64,000 bases of DNA, taken from NCBI RefSeq assembly GCF_014750685.1, contig NZ_JAAXGE010000003.1, forward strand, positions 372,001 to 436,000, written 5' to 3'. The notes beneath the pieces were generated by a model. That model had not been told where the DNA came from, made no database searches, and worked only from the letters and a program-made list of their open reading frames with translations. This document shows, piece by piece, positions 26,719-36,292 of this stretch. The translations under genes were made by a program, and so were the position numbers. The number at the start of each line of letters is the position of its first letter. The first letter of the stretch is position 1. Source of the stretch: Bacteroides sp. GM023. GTDB taxonomy: Bacteria; Bacteroidota; Bacteroidia; Bacteroidales; Bacteroidaceae.

Positions 26719-27654
26719 ATGAAAGCAGCCAATTTCTTTGCAGGTGCAACCCTGTTGTTACTGACCGCTTGTTCGCCTAAAGTAACGACTCATATTACGA
26801 AATCCTATCCGGGTATTATTCCTGTGGATTCGGTGTCTGTGATTGAATTGGGGGAAACCATCCCCAATACAGCCAAAATGATAGGGCGTGTCTTTGTGGC
26901 AGACCGGAGCACTTCCACAAATTGCGAATACGACCAAGTGCTGCGCCTTGCAAAGGAAGCTACCGGAAAGAATGGTGGAAACGGGCTTGCCATCACCGAG
27001 CATCTCGCACCTTCTCGCTGGAGAAGTCCCTGTCATCAGATTTCCGGCCTGATGCTTCGTCTTTCGGATATGGAAGTGGATACCCTGAAAGTAAATTCGC
27101 TACAAGATATGGTTGACCTCGAACATTTGGAAGCTAGAAAGCGGAAAGAGGGAAGGCGTGCTCCTGCCAACACTTTCGAAGGAAGTATAGGTTACGGATG
27201 GATAACAAGCAGTATTTATGATGCCGATGGATATTCTATGGGAAGCAAAAGCGGACTGGAGTGGAAGTTTTCTTATGAATATACCTGGAGCAGCAATTGG
27301 GGTGTCGGATTACAATATTCCGGTTTCCGGACATCTTTCCCCGGTGGAAATATGACGCTTTCTTATATCGCTCCGGAATGGGTGGCACGCTACCGATGGA
27401 ATAAATTGATATTGAAAGCGGGTTTGGGTATAGGCGCATTCCTTTATCATGAACCTTTTTATAATTCCGCCGGAGTGGGAGCACATGTTACGGTAGGTTT
27501 AGAATATATGCTTACTAATCATTGGGGCGTCGGCGTTTCTCTTAACACGGTTAATGGAACGCTGCCCGACCGCGGCGATGTGATACTGAATGATAATGAG
27601 CGTACCGGAGTTAGTCGTATCAATGTTCTTGGGGGATTGCGTTACTATTTCTGA
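26719..27654 (+). CDS. Lipoprotein with C-terminal beta-strand domain, function unknown
   Basis: 311 residues. Lipobox LTAC (Cys about 18) after a short hydrophobic core. Residues about 20-120 form a compact domain (PVDSVSVIELGETIPNTAKMIGRV) with two Cys. From about 150 the sequence is Gly/aromatic-rich with alternating pattern and ends GGLRYYF, like a small outer-membrane barrel. A lipid anchor joined to a barrel is unusual, so the second half may instead be a soluble beta domain. Follows purT by 18 bases and may share its transcript, with no evident functional link. Confidence 0.7.
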   Translation: MKAANFFAGATLLLLTACSPKVTTHITKSYPGIIPVDSVSVIELGETIPNTAKMIGRVFVADRSTSTNCEYDQVLRLAKEATGKNGGNGLAITEHLAPSRWRSPCHQISGLMLRLSDMEVDTLKVNSLQDMVDLEHLEARKRKEGRRAPANTFEGSIGYGWITSSIYDADGYSMGSKSGLEWKFSYEYTWSSNWGVGLQYSGFRTSFPGGNMTLSYIAPEWVARYRWNKLILKAGLGIGAFLYHEPFYNSAGVGAHVTVGLEYMLTNHWGVGVSLNTVNGTLPDRGDVILNDNERTGVSRINVLGGLRYYF

Positions 27655-27655
27655 T

Positions 27656-27772
27656 TATCACTGGAGTGTTCTTCATGAACTTCGTAATCGCAAGCTGAAA
27701 GAAATGGGTATGACAAACGATTTTATATCCGAATCTACCGGACTTTCAAAAGAAGAAATAGAAAGACTCTAA
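27656..27772 (+). pseudogene. C-terminal remnant of a Rpn-type recombination nuclease
   Basis: The frame ending at 27772 gives KLKEMGMTNDFISESTGLSK followed by EEIERL, the typical tail of Rpn/PD-(D/E)XK 'putative transposase' proteins (a motif that usually follows K-rich linkers). About 38 codons remain and there is no start or nuclease core upstream, because the lipoprotein gene occupies that space. A terminator follows directly. Confidence 0.65.
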
Positions 27773-27806
27773 AATCAACTGATTATAATAAGATATAATG
27801 ATAACT

Positions 27807-27839
27807 ATTCCCGTTTCAAAATTATATTGAAACGGGAAT
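27807..27839. terminator. Bidirectional terminator before the pilus operon end
   Basis: ATTCCCGTTTCAA (27807-27819) and TTGAAACGGGAAT (27827-27839) form a perfect 13-bp stem with loop AATTATA, followed by TTTTG. It serves the lipoprotein/remnant transcript and the convergent pilus operon. Confidence 0.85.
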
Positions 27840-27845
27840 TTTGTA

Positions 27846-29003
27846 TTAAAGATTAAAATTCATCACTCTTGCCTGCACTCCGGCTCTCGTCTCTATTGCC
27901 CCCAAATTGATGGGAACAAGCGGCGTGCCTATTCCATAGAAATGATTGGCAATGATGGGGAAGCGATAAACACCTTGCGGGTCGATAATACCCGTACCGT
28001 TTCCGGTAGAAGAATTAGAGTCGTCACTATCAGAGAGAGTGACACGTGCCGAGCGTAACGTATTTCCGGCAGCATCCACAAGTTCCACTTTCAGCGAAAA
28101 ATCATTTGCATTCACGACGGCAGGAGCCGGAACAGGCAACACATAAGACCCTTTGGATAACGTGGCGATAGGCAAAGTGCCTGCGGGCACGGGGATTTGT
28201 ACCAATACCTGTCCGCCGGTGGAAGCGGAGAGGGGACTAGCTATGTAATCCTTGAATACAGGAGTCTGGCTGCGTTGCAATAAGGGGACACTCTTGTTCT
28301 GCTGCGTATAGAGAGTAATGCGTATGGCGGATACCGTAGTAGCCCCAACCAATGTAGGGACATTCGTAAACCAACCCATCACGCCCGCTACCCGTCGCCA
28401 AAGGTCTACATTGCCCTGCGCACCGGCATAGGTGGGTGTCAGCACGGTGGCTCCGGCGAAAAGTTCGGAAGTGCGTATATTGCTCCAAGTAGCTGTTTCC
28501 GTACCTGACAAGGTAGCGACAGCATTGCCCAGCGTAGTGGTATTCACTTGTATCGCAGCGGGGAGTCCATAGGTAGTGCGGGAAGACGCATCCATGCCGA
28601 CAGCGAGGAAAGTATAAGGAGTATCCTTTACAAGTCCTTCATACTTCACGTGATACTTCATAGTAGCCGTCACCGTAGGCGGAATATTGCCGAAATAGGC
28701 AGACCACCCCACATCTTCGGACGCTATGCAGACAGCAGCATCACCCGTACCATTGAAAATATAGAGCTGAACGGACGTCACATGCTGAATATTCCCCGAA
28801 CCGGGCAGCTCGGTACGGGTGCTCGCCGGGTCGGCACTCAGCGACAGTTCGCCTGCTACGGTAAAATCAAGAATTACTTCTCCCGCTTTTTCCTGGGGGA
28901 CGGGTTCTGTCAGTTCTTCTATCTCTTCTCCTTGTTGGCAGGCGGCCATCAGCACCGCCGACAGCCAAAACGCTAACTTTCTTCCTATGTAATTCCGTTT
29001 CAT
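27846..29003 (-). CDS. Fimbrillin-like lipoprotein (type V pilus accessory/tip subunit)
   Basis: 385 residues. Lipobox LMAAC (Cys 22). The body is a fimbrillin-type two-domain protein: after ASTRTELPGSG comes VTSVQLYIFNGTGDAAV, then WRRVAGVMGWFTNVPTLVGATTVSAIRITLYTQQN, the same pattern as the main fimbrillin 33403-34620 (LRRHVAGLLGYFKNVP). The TRTELP Arg is a plausible protease cleavage point for pilus assembly. The C-terminus (ARVMNFNL) lacks the DAWxxIYNL tail of the other subunits, which fits a terminal or capping subunit. Last gene of the operon, 30 bases after the large lipoprotein. Confidence 0.85.
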   Translation of the reverse strand: MKRNYIGRKLAFWLSAVLMAACQQGEEIEELTEPVPQEKAGEVILDFTVAGELSLSADPASTRTELPGSGNIQHVTSVQLYIFNGTGDAAVCIASEDVGWSAYFGNIPPTVTATMKYHVKYEGLVKDTPYTFLAVGMDASSRTTYGLPAAIQVNTTTLGNAVATLSGTETATWSNIRTSELFAGATVLTPTYAGAQGNVDLWRRVAGVMGWFTNVPTLVGATTVSAIRITLYTQQNKSVPLLQRSQTPVFKDYIASPLSASTGGQVLVQIPVPAGTLPIATLSKGSYVLPVPAPAVVNANDFSLKVELVDAAGNTLRSARVTLSDSDDSNSSTGNGTGIIDPQGVYRFPIIANHFYGIGTPLVPINLGAIETRAGVQARVMNFNL

Positions 29004-29033
29004 AAGGTTCTATTTTTCAGATATTATTCTTGA

Positions 29034-32000
29034 TTATTCATTCCTCATCAGGTAAAACCTTCCCACGTTTGTGGATAGTATTCCTAAGTCAAGCGTCGTT
29101 TCCGATGCGGATAATGACGTTCGTTTTCCCGTCTGCGTATCCACGAACGACCAGTTTTTCCAAGTGTCTCCACTGCCGTGGGAGAGTTTCAGCGTCACCC
29201 GTGCAGGGTCGCGCAGGCTGAATCCCAAAGGAATCTGAACGGCGCTGTTGAGTTGCTGTATATCGAGCGCTTTCCCGTCGACAATGCTGAACACGGCAAT
29301 GGCGGGAGCTACTTCGTTGTCCATCAACAGTTCGGAGTCTTCGCCTGCACGAAAATCGTCACGGGCGGAAGAGGACAGGCGTATCAGGCAACCGGAGGTG
29401 GTGCTTCCCGCTGTTGCCGAGAGTAGCAGGGCGGGGCGTGAAGCGGAGGAAGTACCGGATAAAGACAGGGCACGGGTGCTACGCATCAATCCGCCCGAAC
29501 CGGGAGCTTGTGTCAGGGCAGCTTCGGTGAATTTCACGGATAGTCCGGTGGAAGGCACACTGACAGTGACAAAAAACGACTGCATCGGCGCGATGTACTG
29601 GAAATTGCTGCCGTTCGTCAATAACTGTCCGTCTGCTTTGATGACGGAATTGTTGCTGTTGCCGTCATATACCTTGGCAGACGTAACCGTAGGATTGTCC
29701 GTCATGAAACGGTCGATACGTATATGCGTCATAAACGGATTTCCGATAAGGAAGCTCGTTCCGATGGCTTTGTTCGTAGCGTTTACGGTATAGGGGAAGG
29801 AGACTGCCCCGCTACTGTTCTCGTAGATAAAGCGTCCGGAAAGCGTGCGCGTCAGGTTTTCGCTGTACGAAGTTCCCTGTCCCGACATATTATAATAGGT
29901 ATAATGCGTATGCACTTTCGGGAAACGGAATGTGAGCGTGCTGCCCGATACCGATTCTTTGTCGGCAAGCAGGGAGAAGCCCATGCCTGCGGTGTAGGCT
30001 TGGTTCAACGCGTTGAAAGGCGGTGTCCAGTTGGTCTTGTCCGGGGTGACGGTGACGGGGGTAAGCGTTCCGCCACTTATCTTCTGTCCGGGGGCGTCAT
30101 GGCTCCATAGACGTTGGTAGATACGGGGGCTGAAACGATTTTCGGGGGAAGTCGTTTCGTTCAGGGTCACGAAGAAGTCGTTGTTCTGAGTTCCGCTCAT
30201 GGAAGCGGGGATAAACATATCTCCCGTGAAAGTGGCTTTCAATGGGGCTGACAGCATATAGTAACGTCCGGATTGCAGAGCCATTTCCGCCCATGCCTGC
30301 GAATAGGTGAGATAATGAGTGTTTACTATCTCCGCGTTCGGGGCAAAGTGGAGATTGTTGCAATAGTTGGCGTCGCCTTGCACGAGTACAGGGTAGAGGG
30401 CGGCGCCGGACGGGATAATGACGTCCGTACATTGCCACGGGCTTCCGTCGCTCCAGTTGGCCCACGTGTTCCAGTTGGAAGTTCCTGCGTTGGTTTTCCA
30501 GGTGGTGCGCAGCGGGTGGACGGTGGAGTGGATGCCGTTGTAATATAACTTCGTGCCGCCGGCATCATAGATGGAGATATAATAATCGCCTGCGGGCATA
30601 TTGGCAATGGTAAAGGTCTGATTGGTGAGGGTGACTGTTTTATCCGTCACTTCATTATTCTTGGCGACGTTGTAGAAACGCAGCAGATAATTGTTGCCGT
30701 TCGTTCCGCCCTTCACTTGCAGCGAGATGGGGCTGCCCTGGCAGAGATGCGAGGTGACACCAAGGAAATCAATCGTCTCATCTCCCCCCGGAGTGACTTC
30801 GGCGCAGTCGGGGATACCGTCGCCATTACTGTCCTGACGGGTATAGACTCCCGCCAGTTGGATGGTCTTCAGCGCATCGACAACTCCGGCAAAGGTAATC
30901 CGCACTTCATCAAAAGGAGCGGAAGTAGGAGTCGTCTCCATGTATTGCTTGCCGCCCGTACCGATGACATCCAGTCCCAGCACACCGCCTGTTCCGGTCT
31001 GTCCCACCAGTACGCCGGCGTTATAGACGGAGAGGGTAGTCCAGTTTATCAGGTTGGCTCCGGCTATTCCGGCAGGGTCTACCACGATAAAGCCCACGGG
31101 TTGTTTCTGCTGTATCCGGTTGAACTTCACAGCCACGGTGACCGCTCCCAATACGTTGGTGGCGGTAATGGTGGAATAGCTGTTCTCGTCGGCATCTATC
31201 AGGTTACCCAGGTTGTTGATGGAAGTTCCTACATTGGCTACGCCCGGACTGCCGGTAGCGGCATAGTTGATGGTCGCTCCGTAGGTGGAAGGCGTCATAA
31301 GCTGAAGGCAGGCATTGGCTACGCTGCTGCTGTAACAGTTGTCGCTCACGTTCTCCCAATAGACGTAGTAGATGCGGAAAGCATTCAGATTGAGGTTGAG
31401 TATGCCGCCTGTCCAAAGTTCGATGGCATCGAACTCCTGGTTGGTAGTGACACCGACGCGTACTTTATTGCCACTGTCGCCTATCAGTCCGGCGGAGATG
31501 GCATTATTATCGTCTGCGGTGCTCTCAAATACTTTCACGCCGTTTCGATAGAGGCGGATGATAAGGAATTTGAGCGCATTGACACTGATCAGTTTCGCGG
31601 AAGTCTGGATGACAAATCCCGTGCGGATTTGCGCTTTTGCGCTATTGACGGGAGTGGCGGCTGCCGTCTGAACACCTACGATGGAAGTATTGGCGGCAAT
31701 GCTCGCTACATTATAATAGGTGATATAGTTGTCGGGATTGCTGTCTATAAGGTTGCTTTTCCCTGTGAAATTGGTGCCTTCGCCTACGCATAACAGGCAT
31801 CCGCCGCCGGAAGGGGCGTAAACGGTAGCTCCGTTGCTAGTGGCGGTTATCATTGTGTTACAGGAAGCGGAGCCATTGGACACGGCGTTGCGGGTGATGG
31901 TAGCGGTCTGTGTGTAGACTGTACCGTTAGCTGCGGTGTAGGTTCCTGTCACTTGATAGTCGCCGTTGACGGTCATTCCCGTTATTTTATTGTTGCTGAT

Positions 32001-33299
32001 GGCGGGGGCAGCTCCTGACGGGTAGCTGTTGAGGACGTAACTCACGCTTCCGGTGGCAGGGGTAACTAATTGGTAAGAATTGCCTGTGATGGTAGCATTG
32101 CTTAATGAGAAAAAGCTCGAAGGGTCTACTACCGACGCGTCACGCACAAAGGCGTAATTGATGGTGGTAGTGCTTAGATTGACATTCACTCCCGAAAATT
32201 GTATTTTGATCTGTGTGCAGGGTTTCTTCAAAACCATGCTGACTTGCGTGCCACCGCCCACAATGGCGGAGATACCAAGCAGGTTACTGACGGAGACTTG
32301 TTCCTGTTGCGCGTCGTTGGCGTCATAGGTAGTCAGTACGGTTGTCCCCAATAAGCTGATATTGGCTAGTCCGAGGTTGGAGAGGTTGAAACCGACTTCG
32401 GCTCCTATGGGGATTACTTGTTTGAAATTGATTGTGGCACGAGGTTGTAATAATGCACCTATCAGGCCGAAAGAAGGCCCGTTGGTCAGGTTGGCATCTA
32501 TCAGTTCGCCACTGTTGGGGACGGTAGTCCAAGTCAAATCGAGACCGGCATTGGCATGCACTGCCACACCGTTTGTATAGTAAGCGTTTCCGGTTACGGC
32601 AGGCTGTATGGGGTTGTCGCCTACAAAGGCGTAATATAGTTTCAAAGCTGTGAGTACGGTGGCGGAGATGCCATACATACCTATTTTTATTTCATCAAAA
32701 GGTTTGGTGAGCGAGGTAGTGATGGAAAGTGCCTGTTGCCCGCCGTTGTTGGCTGCGCCGATAAGGTTGAGTTGCAAGGTTTCCACTACTTGTGAGTCGC
32801 TGCCTTTCATTTCCTGTTCCACACCTTTGAGGTAGGTTTTCAGGTAGAAACCTTTCAGCACATCGAGCGTGAGCAGGGAGGAATTATCAAGTAAATAGAC
32901 AAATCCGGCAGCTTGTCCGCCGGCATAGGTGCGGTTAACGTCACGCACGGACGCTATCTGGTTGCCTATCAGATTGGCGGTTGCCACGCCACTGAATGAG
33001 GCGGAGTTGGTGAGGTCGGTATCAAGCATATTGGCGATACCCTGATTGGCGTTGAGTACTTCTATCAAAGCGTTCGACATATCGTCTACGATACGTCCTT
33101 CACCCACTAGAGGAACCCTTCGGCTGGCTGTCCATGTCTTTCCACCATCGACGGATGTGAGGACGGATGTTGAGCCGGAAGTGGCTGCTATGGCTCTCGA
33201 CGGAGGTATATCTGCGGGAGCGGGTATGATTTCTTCGTCCTGACACGCGAAAAGGCAGAGGAAGAAGGCGCAGCTTAGAAAGATATGTTTTGTTTTCAT
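29034..33299 (-). CDS. Giant surface lipoprotein of the pilus operon, probable tip adhesin
   Basis: 1421 residues. Lipobox LFAC (Cys 19). Four related modules of about 130-150 residues lie at about 75-225, 255-385, 505-650 and 690-820; each has the pattern LIDxN...S, a central VGF or GFV strand, and KPFDEIKI / PFDEVRI before a YYAFV-like end. A calcium-binding type motif DSNGDGIPDCAE occurs at about 823-834. The second half (about 840-1421) has the WxTNxGTSNWNTWANWSDGSPW block and ends FYLMRNE. I do not recognise a named family for the whole. Its size and place between two fimbrillins suggest the adhesive tip. Cotranslation with upstream pilin is separated by a hairpin at 33343-33386. Confidence 0.75.
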   Translation of the reverse strand: MKTKHIFLSCAFFLCLFACQDEEIIPAPADIPPSRAIAATSGSTSVLTSVDGGKTWTASRRVPLVGEGRIVDDMSNALIEVLNANQGIANMLDTDLTNSASFSGVATANLIGNQIASVRDVNRTYAGGQAAGFVYLLDNSSLLTLDVLKGFYLKTYLKGVEQEMKGSDSQVVETLQLNLIGAANNGGQQALSITTSLTKPFDEIKIGMYGISATVLTALKLYYAFVGDNPIQPAVTGNAYYTNGVAVHANAGLDLTWTTVPNSGELIDANLTNGPSFGLIGALLQPRATINFKQVIPIGAEVGFNLSNLGLANISLLGTTVLTTYDANDAQQEQVSVSNLLGISAIVGGGTQVSMVLKKPCTQIKIQFSGVNVNLSTTTINYAFVRDASVVDPSSFFSLSNATITGNSYQLVTPATGSVSYVLNSYPSGAAPAISNNKITGMTVNGDYQVTGTYTAANGTVYTQTATITRNAVSNGSASCNTMITATSNGATVYAPSGGGCLLCVGEGTNFTGKSNLIDSNPDNYITYYNVASIAANTSIVGVQTAAATPVNSAKAQIRTGFVIQTSAKLISVNALKFLIIRLYRNGVKVFESTADDNNAISAGLIGDSGNKVRVGVTTNQEFDAIELWTGGILNLNLNAFRIYYVYWENVSDNCYSSSVANACLQLMTPSTYGATINYAATGSPGVANVGTSINNLGNLIDADENSYSTITATNVLGAVTVAVKFNRIQQKQPVGFIVVDPAGIAGANLINWTTLSVYNAGVLVGQTGTGGVLGLDVIGTGGKQYMETTPTSAPFDEVRITFAGVVDALKTIQLAGVYTRQDSNGDGIPDCAEVTPGGDETIDFLGVTSHLCQGSPISLQVKGGTNGNNYLLRFYNVAKNNEVTDKTVTLTNQTFTIANMPAGDYYISIYDAGGTKLYYNGIHSTVHPLRTTWKTNAGTSNWNTWANWSDGSPWQCTDVIIPSGAALYPVLVQGDANYCNNLHFAPNAEIVNTHYLTYSQAWAEMALQSGRYYMLSAPLKATFTGDMFIPASMSGTQNNDFFVTLNETTSPENRFSPRIYQRLWSHDAPGQKISGGTLTPVTVTPDKTNWTPPFNALNQAYTAGMGFSLLADKESVSGSTLTFRFPKVHTHYTYYNMSGQGTSYSENLTRTLSGRFIYENSSGAVSFPYTVNATNKAIGTSFLIGNPFMTHIRIDRFMTDNPTVTSAKVYDGNSNNSVIKADGQLLTNGSNFQYIAPMQSFFVTVSVPSTGLSVKFTEAALTQAPGSGGLMRSTRALSLSGTSSASRPALLLSATAGSTTSGCLIRLSSSARDDFRAGEDSELLMDNEVAPAIAVFSIVDGKALDIQQLNSAVQIPLGFSLRDPARVTLKLSHGSGDTWKNWSFVDTQTGKRTSLSASETTLDLGILSTNVGRFYLMRNE

Positions 33300-33311
33300 T
33301 GCAGGAAGAGG

Positions 33312-33400
33312 TTTTTTTAGTAACAGGGGTAAAAAGTGAAGAGGGTGTGCAGGGATTCTGTGGCTAAAATCTGTTCCGGCACACCCGCTTACTAAAAAAA
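33312..33400 (-). terminator. Hairpin between major pilin and giant lipoprotein (possible attenuator)
   Basis: Inner stem GGGTGTGC (33343-33350) with GCACACCC (33379-33386). Outer arms TTTTTTTAGTAA (33312-33323) and TTACTAAAAAAA (33389-33400) are perfectly complementary. On the transcribed strand the inner stem is followed by a short T-rich tract. It sits right behind the pilin stop codon and could terminate most transcripts or protect their 3' end. Confidence 0.6.
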
Positions 33401-33402
33401 GA

Positions 33403-34620
33403 TTATTCTATACCAAGGTTGTAAATCGTATCCCAAGCATCGTTGATGGTGATGGTGATAACAGTTTCTTTGGACAGGTCAATCGGCTGGTCGTCATCGC
33501 CGGTTTCTCCGGGGTCGCTTGTACCGCCGTCGGTAGAACTGGCTACGTATTTCTGACCGATGGAGTAGAAGTAGTTACGCTGAACGTCGAATTCTTTTTC
33601 TCCTGCAAGGCCGTTATTTACTACATCCCAAGATTTCAGGATTACTCCGGCAGCGTTTTCCAGTTGTATGGTAAAGGTCGGTGTACTTGTCACTTTGGCA
33701 AACGGAACAAGGAATTTACCACTGAGAATACTGTTGGCTACAGTAGCGGTCAGACCGGTTTTGGCTGGAATATTAAATGTTTTGGTCAGATTTGTTCCGG
33801 CAGCAACGGTTTGGGCTACGAAGTCGGATATCAACGTGGCAAGATTGAACTCTAATACTTTGGTCTTAGTATTGTTTCCTGTACCATTCACCGGCAATGC
33901 ACTCGGGAAAGTGAATGCTGACGCATGAGAAGATGCATATACGCGAACGTATGCTACAATGTCGGGGAGGTTGGTAGACGGGTTGGTGTACAATATAGGT
34001 ACATTCTTGAAGTACCCCAGCAAACCGGCTACATGGCGACGTAGTTCGACTTCGCTGCTGGTTCCTGATTGTATATTACCATTCACTACGGTAAAGGTGT
34101 TCTTTCCGGCAAAAAGTTCGGACTCGTTGGTAGCTCCAGGAAGGGTAGCCGTGAACGCATCGTTGGCAGCACCGCCACCACTGATGGTATAGTCGGTCAC
34201 TAGATTATAACCGTATGCCACTACAGTATATACCCCGTCAGTCGCCAGTTTGTTCAATTTGATGGTTTGGCTTGCTTTATGAGCCGGGCTGGGGTTGTCA
34301 CCGGGAGCGGCGGGATCTGTCGGCCCTGCTGTCCAAGTGATTGGGTTCAGTGTACCTGCTGACAATGCAGCAGCCGTAACGTCTGTTCCTGACGGATTGT
34401 AAATGTACAGTTTGACGGCAGTCACATTGTTGGCTGCTTCGGAACTGTTCACGGGACGATTGGCACGAGTACCCAGTCCGTCACCGCCACTGTTGAGCGT
34501 CAGGGTAAGTTCAGAGCCGGGTTGAGCTGCGTCGGCACCTTCGACAGGCACTGTGTCATCATTGCTACAAGCTGCCAGCATCATCGCGCCGACAGCGGAC
34601 AAAAATAAATACTTTTTCAT
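33403..34620 (-). CDS. Major fimbrillin (FimA/Mfa1-type type V pilus stalk subunit)
   Basis: 405 residues. Lipobox LAAC (Cys 18), then a linker to GLGTRANRPVNS, where an Arg is the likely trypsin-like processing site used for strand exchange in type V pili. N-terminal domain VTAVKLYIYNPSGTDV, second domain from LRRHVAGLLGYFKNVPILY. The C-terminus INDAWDTIYNLGIE is shared with the anchor subunit. Third gene in a five-gene minus-strand operon, 44 bases after the anchor gene. The downstream hairpin fits its role as the most abundant subunit. Confidence 0.88.
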   Translation of the reverse strand: MKKYLFLSAVGAMMLAACSNDDTVPVEGADAAQPGSELTLTLNSGGDGLGTRANRPVNSSEAANNVTAVKLYIYNPSGTDVTAAALSAGTLNPITWTAGPTDPAAPGDNPSPAHKASQTIKLNKLATDGVYTVVAYGYNLVTDYTISGGGAANDAFTATLPGATNESELFAGKNTFTVVNGNIQSGTSSEVELRRHVAGLLGYFKNVPILYTNPSTNLPDIVAYVRVYASSHASAFTFPSALPVNGTGNNTKTKVLEFNLATLISDFVAQTVAAGTNLTKTFNIPAKTGLTATVANSILSGKFLVPFAKVTSTPTFTIQLENAAGVILKSWDVVNNGLAGEKEFDVQRNYFYSIGQKYVASSTDGGTSDPGETGDDDQPIDLSKETVITITINDAWDTIYNLGIE

Positions 34621-34664
34621 TTGAGTTAAGTTTTAGAATTAAACAATATGTGAAAAAAACAAGA

Positions 34665-35597
34665 TTAGTCTATATCCAGGTTGTAGATGATTTCCCAGGC
34701 ATCATCTATCAACAGGAAGATGTTGAAGTCCCTTTTCTCGTCATCGTAGACGTATTTTAGGGTAGTCAGTTCATTACGTTTCAGGGTGACGTTCACATCT
34801 TTTGGGGTAAGGATGGGAGCTGTCCGCTCTGCTTTATCGTATAGGTTGATATGGACGGGAGATTGTAATTCTCCTATCGAAGGAGCTAAAATAGTGTACA
34901 GCACAACATTCGGAGCTGTATTCCAGGCGTCTTGCTTGCGCACGGTAATCGGATTACTGTATTCGAACTTGTGGTTCACTCGTTCGTATATCTGTCCGAT
35001 GCTGTTGTCTTCATAGAGTACGGTGGCGGGCAGGTCGACGATTTGAACCAACAGTTTTCCCGTGGTGCGTTGAAGGTCAAGGGAATAGTGGACATGCTGG
35101 TCGTCATATACCAGTGTGTCATGTGCCAGGTAAATATCTTTTGCCTCTACTTGACTGGCGTGCAGGATGCTGGTCAGTGAATTGTCCGTCAACTGTGAGT
35201 TGTCCGCCAATCCGCCCCATACAGTCAGCACGTACTTACCGAACGGCAGGCACTCACAGAAAGTTACGGAGTGTACGGGTTCATTGTCCGTCACGTTGAA
35301 TACTCCCTGTTCTTCTACGATGTCGCCGGTTGCCACATCGCGGAGCGTATAGTAGAGGGTGGGGACGTAGGCACGGAAGGCAAGGGATTCGCTCTTGCGT
35401 GTTTCCAACGGCACATTGTTGATATTAAAATAGTTCTTATCCTTCACAGTGAGTTCCACTTGCAGGGGCGGACAAGGTTTCAGGTCGTCTCTGATGCAGG
35501 AAGACAACAGCGGAAAAGTGGCAATGAGAAGGCACTGGATGCTTCTTTTGGCATACTTACGGATACGCAATCCATATAGGGGAATATCGGCTTTCAT
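34665..35597 (-). CDS. FimB/Mfa2-family pilus anchor lipoprotein
   Basis: 310 residues. Signal with lipobox LLSSC (Cys 33) preceded by an unusually long n-region. The following RDDLKPCPP motif is typical of FimB/Mfa2 anchors. Two beta-sandwich domains: HSVTFCECLPFGKYVLTVWGGLAD (about 109-130) and VHYSLDLQRTTGKLLVQIVDLP (about 165-190). The C-terminal IDDAWEIIYNLDID is nearly the same as the tail of the major fimbrillin. In related pili this subunit fixes the fibre to the outer membrane and limits its length. Starts 16 bases after the DUF3575 gene. Confidence 0.88.
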   Translation of the reverse strand: MKADIPLYGLRIRKYAKRSIQCLLIATFPLLSSCIRDDLKPCPPLQVELTVKDKNYFNINNVPLETRKSESLAFRAYVPTLYYTLRDVATGDIVEEQGVFNVTDNEPVHSVTFCECLPFGKYVLTVWGGLADNSQLTDNSLTSILHASQVEAKDIYLAHDTLVYDDQHVHYSLDLQRTTGKLLVQIVDLPATVLYEDNSIGQIYERVNHKFEYSNPITVRKQDAWNTAPNVVLYTILAPSIGELQSPVHINLYDKAERTAPILTPKDVNVTLKRNELTTLKYVYDDEKRDFNIFLLIDDAWEIIYNLDID

Positions 35598-35613
35598 GTC
35601 GGTACGGATGAGG

Positions 35614-36150
35614 TTAGAAGATAAAATAGGTCAGGGATATGGCTATTTTGGTAGGACCGAAATAGTTCTTATGCTTCCGCTCGTAACATTTCTCGCAGGG
35701 CACTCGTGGACTTTCTTTATACCACAGATGGGCATATCCGATACCGATTGCTGCTTCCAGGTTCCAGTGGGGAGACAGAATCCAGTCATATCCATAAGTG
35801 AAACCGCCGCCCGCAAGGTAACCGTCATATCTTTTGGAACTGAACCCGCCATAGTACTGCGCACCGTGAAGGTGCACTCCGATGAAGTGTCCGTTGAACT
35901 TTTCGCAAGTCCAATATTTGAATTCCGGTTGTACCAGCCAGAAATGCATTTTCTTGTCATCCTTGAATGTCCACGGATTGTATGCGCCTACAACTTCGAA
36001 GGTTGTCTTGCTACCCAGGGAAAATTCAGCTCCAAGAGTGGGAGTTGTGGTCAGCCAGTAGAGCGTATTTGTCTTGATAGCTACATTCTGGGCTGTGAGA
36101 ATTTGCCATATTCCGATGGTGGAAATTAGCAGCAACAGCGTTCGTTTCAT
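35614..36150 (-). CDS. DUF3575 outer-membrane protein of the pilus operon
   Basis: 178 residues. Signal peptide (core LLLLISTIGIWQILTAQ), then a compact barrel-like protein: VAIKTNTLYWLTTTPTLGAEFSL, YNPWTFKDDKKMHFWLVQPEFKYWTC and a C-terminal KIAISLTYFIF ending in Phe. This matches DUF3575 proteins that head many Bacteroides pilus operons. The role is unknown; an outer-membrane assembly or sensing partner is possible. First gene of the operon; the predicted -7 box is at 36285-36292, giving a leader of about 130 nt. Confidence 0.85.
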   Translation of the reverse strand: MKRTLLLLISTIGIWQILTAQNVAIKTNTLYWLTTTPTLGAEFSLGSKTTFEVVGAYNPWTFKDDKKMHFWLVQPEFKYWTCEKFNGHFIGVHLHGAQYYGGFSSKRYDGYLAGGGFTYGYDWILSPHWNLEAAIGIGYAHLWYKESPRVPCEKCYERKHKNYFGPTKIAISLTYFIF

Positions 36151-36284
36151 AGGCTTGCTTCGTTTTCGGAAGACAACAGAAGCTGATTCTCATTTGTTTC
36201 GGAAATTTCAGGCTTTAATCTTCGTTAAGGAAACTATGGCGGGAGAGCGGATATATTGTATTTGAATATTATTGTGTTCGGACA

Positions 36285-36292
36285 CAAAACTA
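36285..36292 (-). promoter_or_regulatory. -7 promoter element of the pilus operon
   Basis: Minus strand TAGTTTTG, a perfect TAnnTTTG. No invertible-repeat pair was found around it, so phase variation by promoter inversion is not evident here. Confidence 0.6.
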
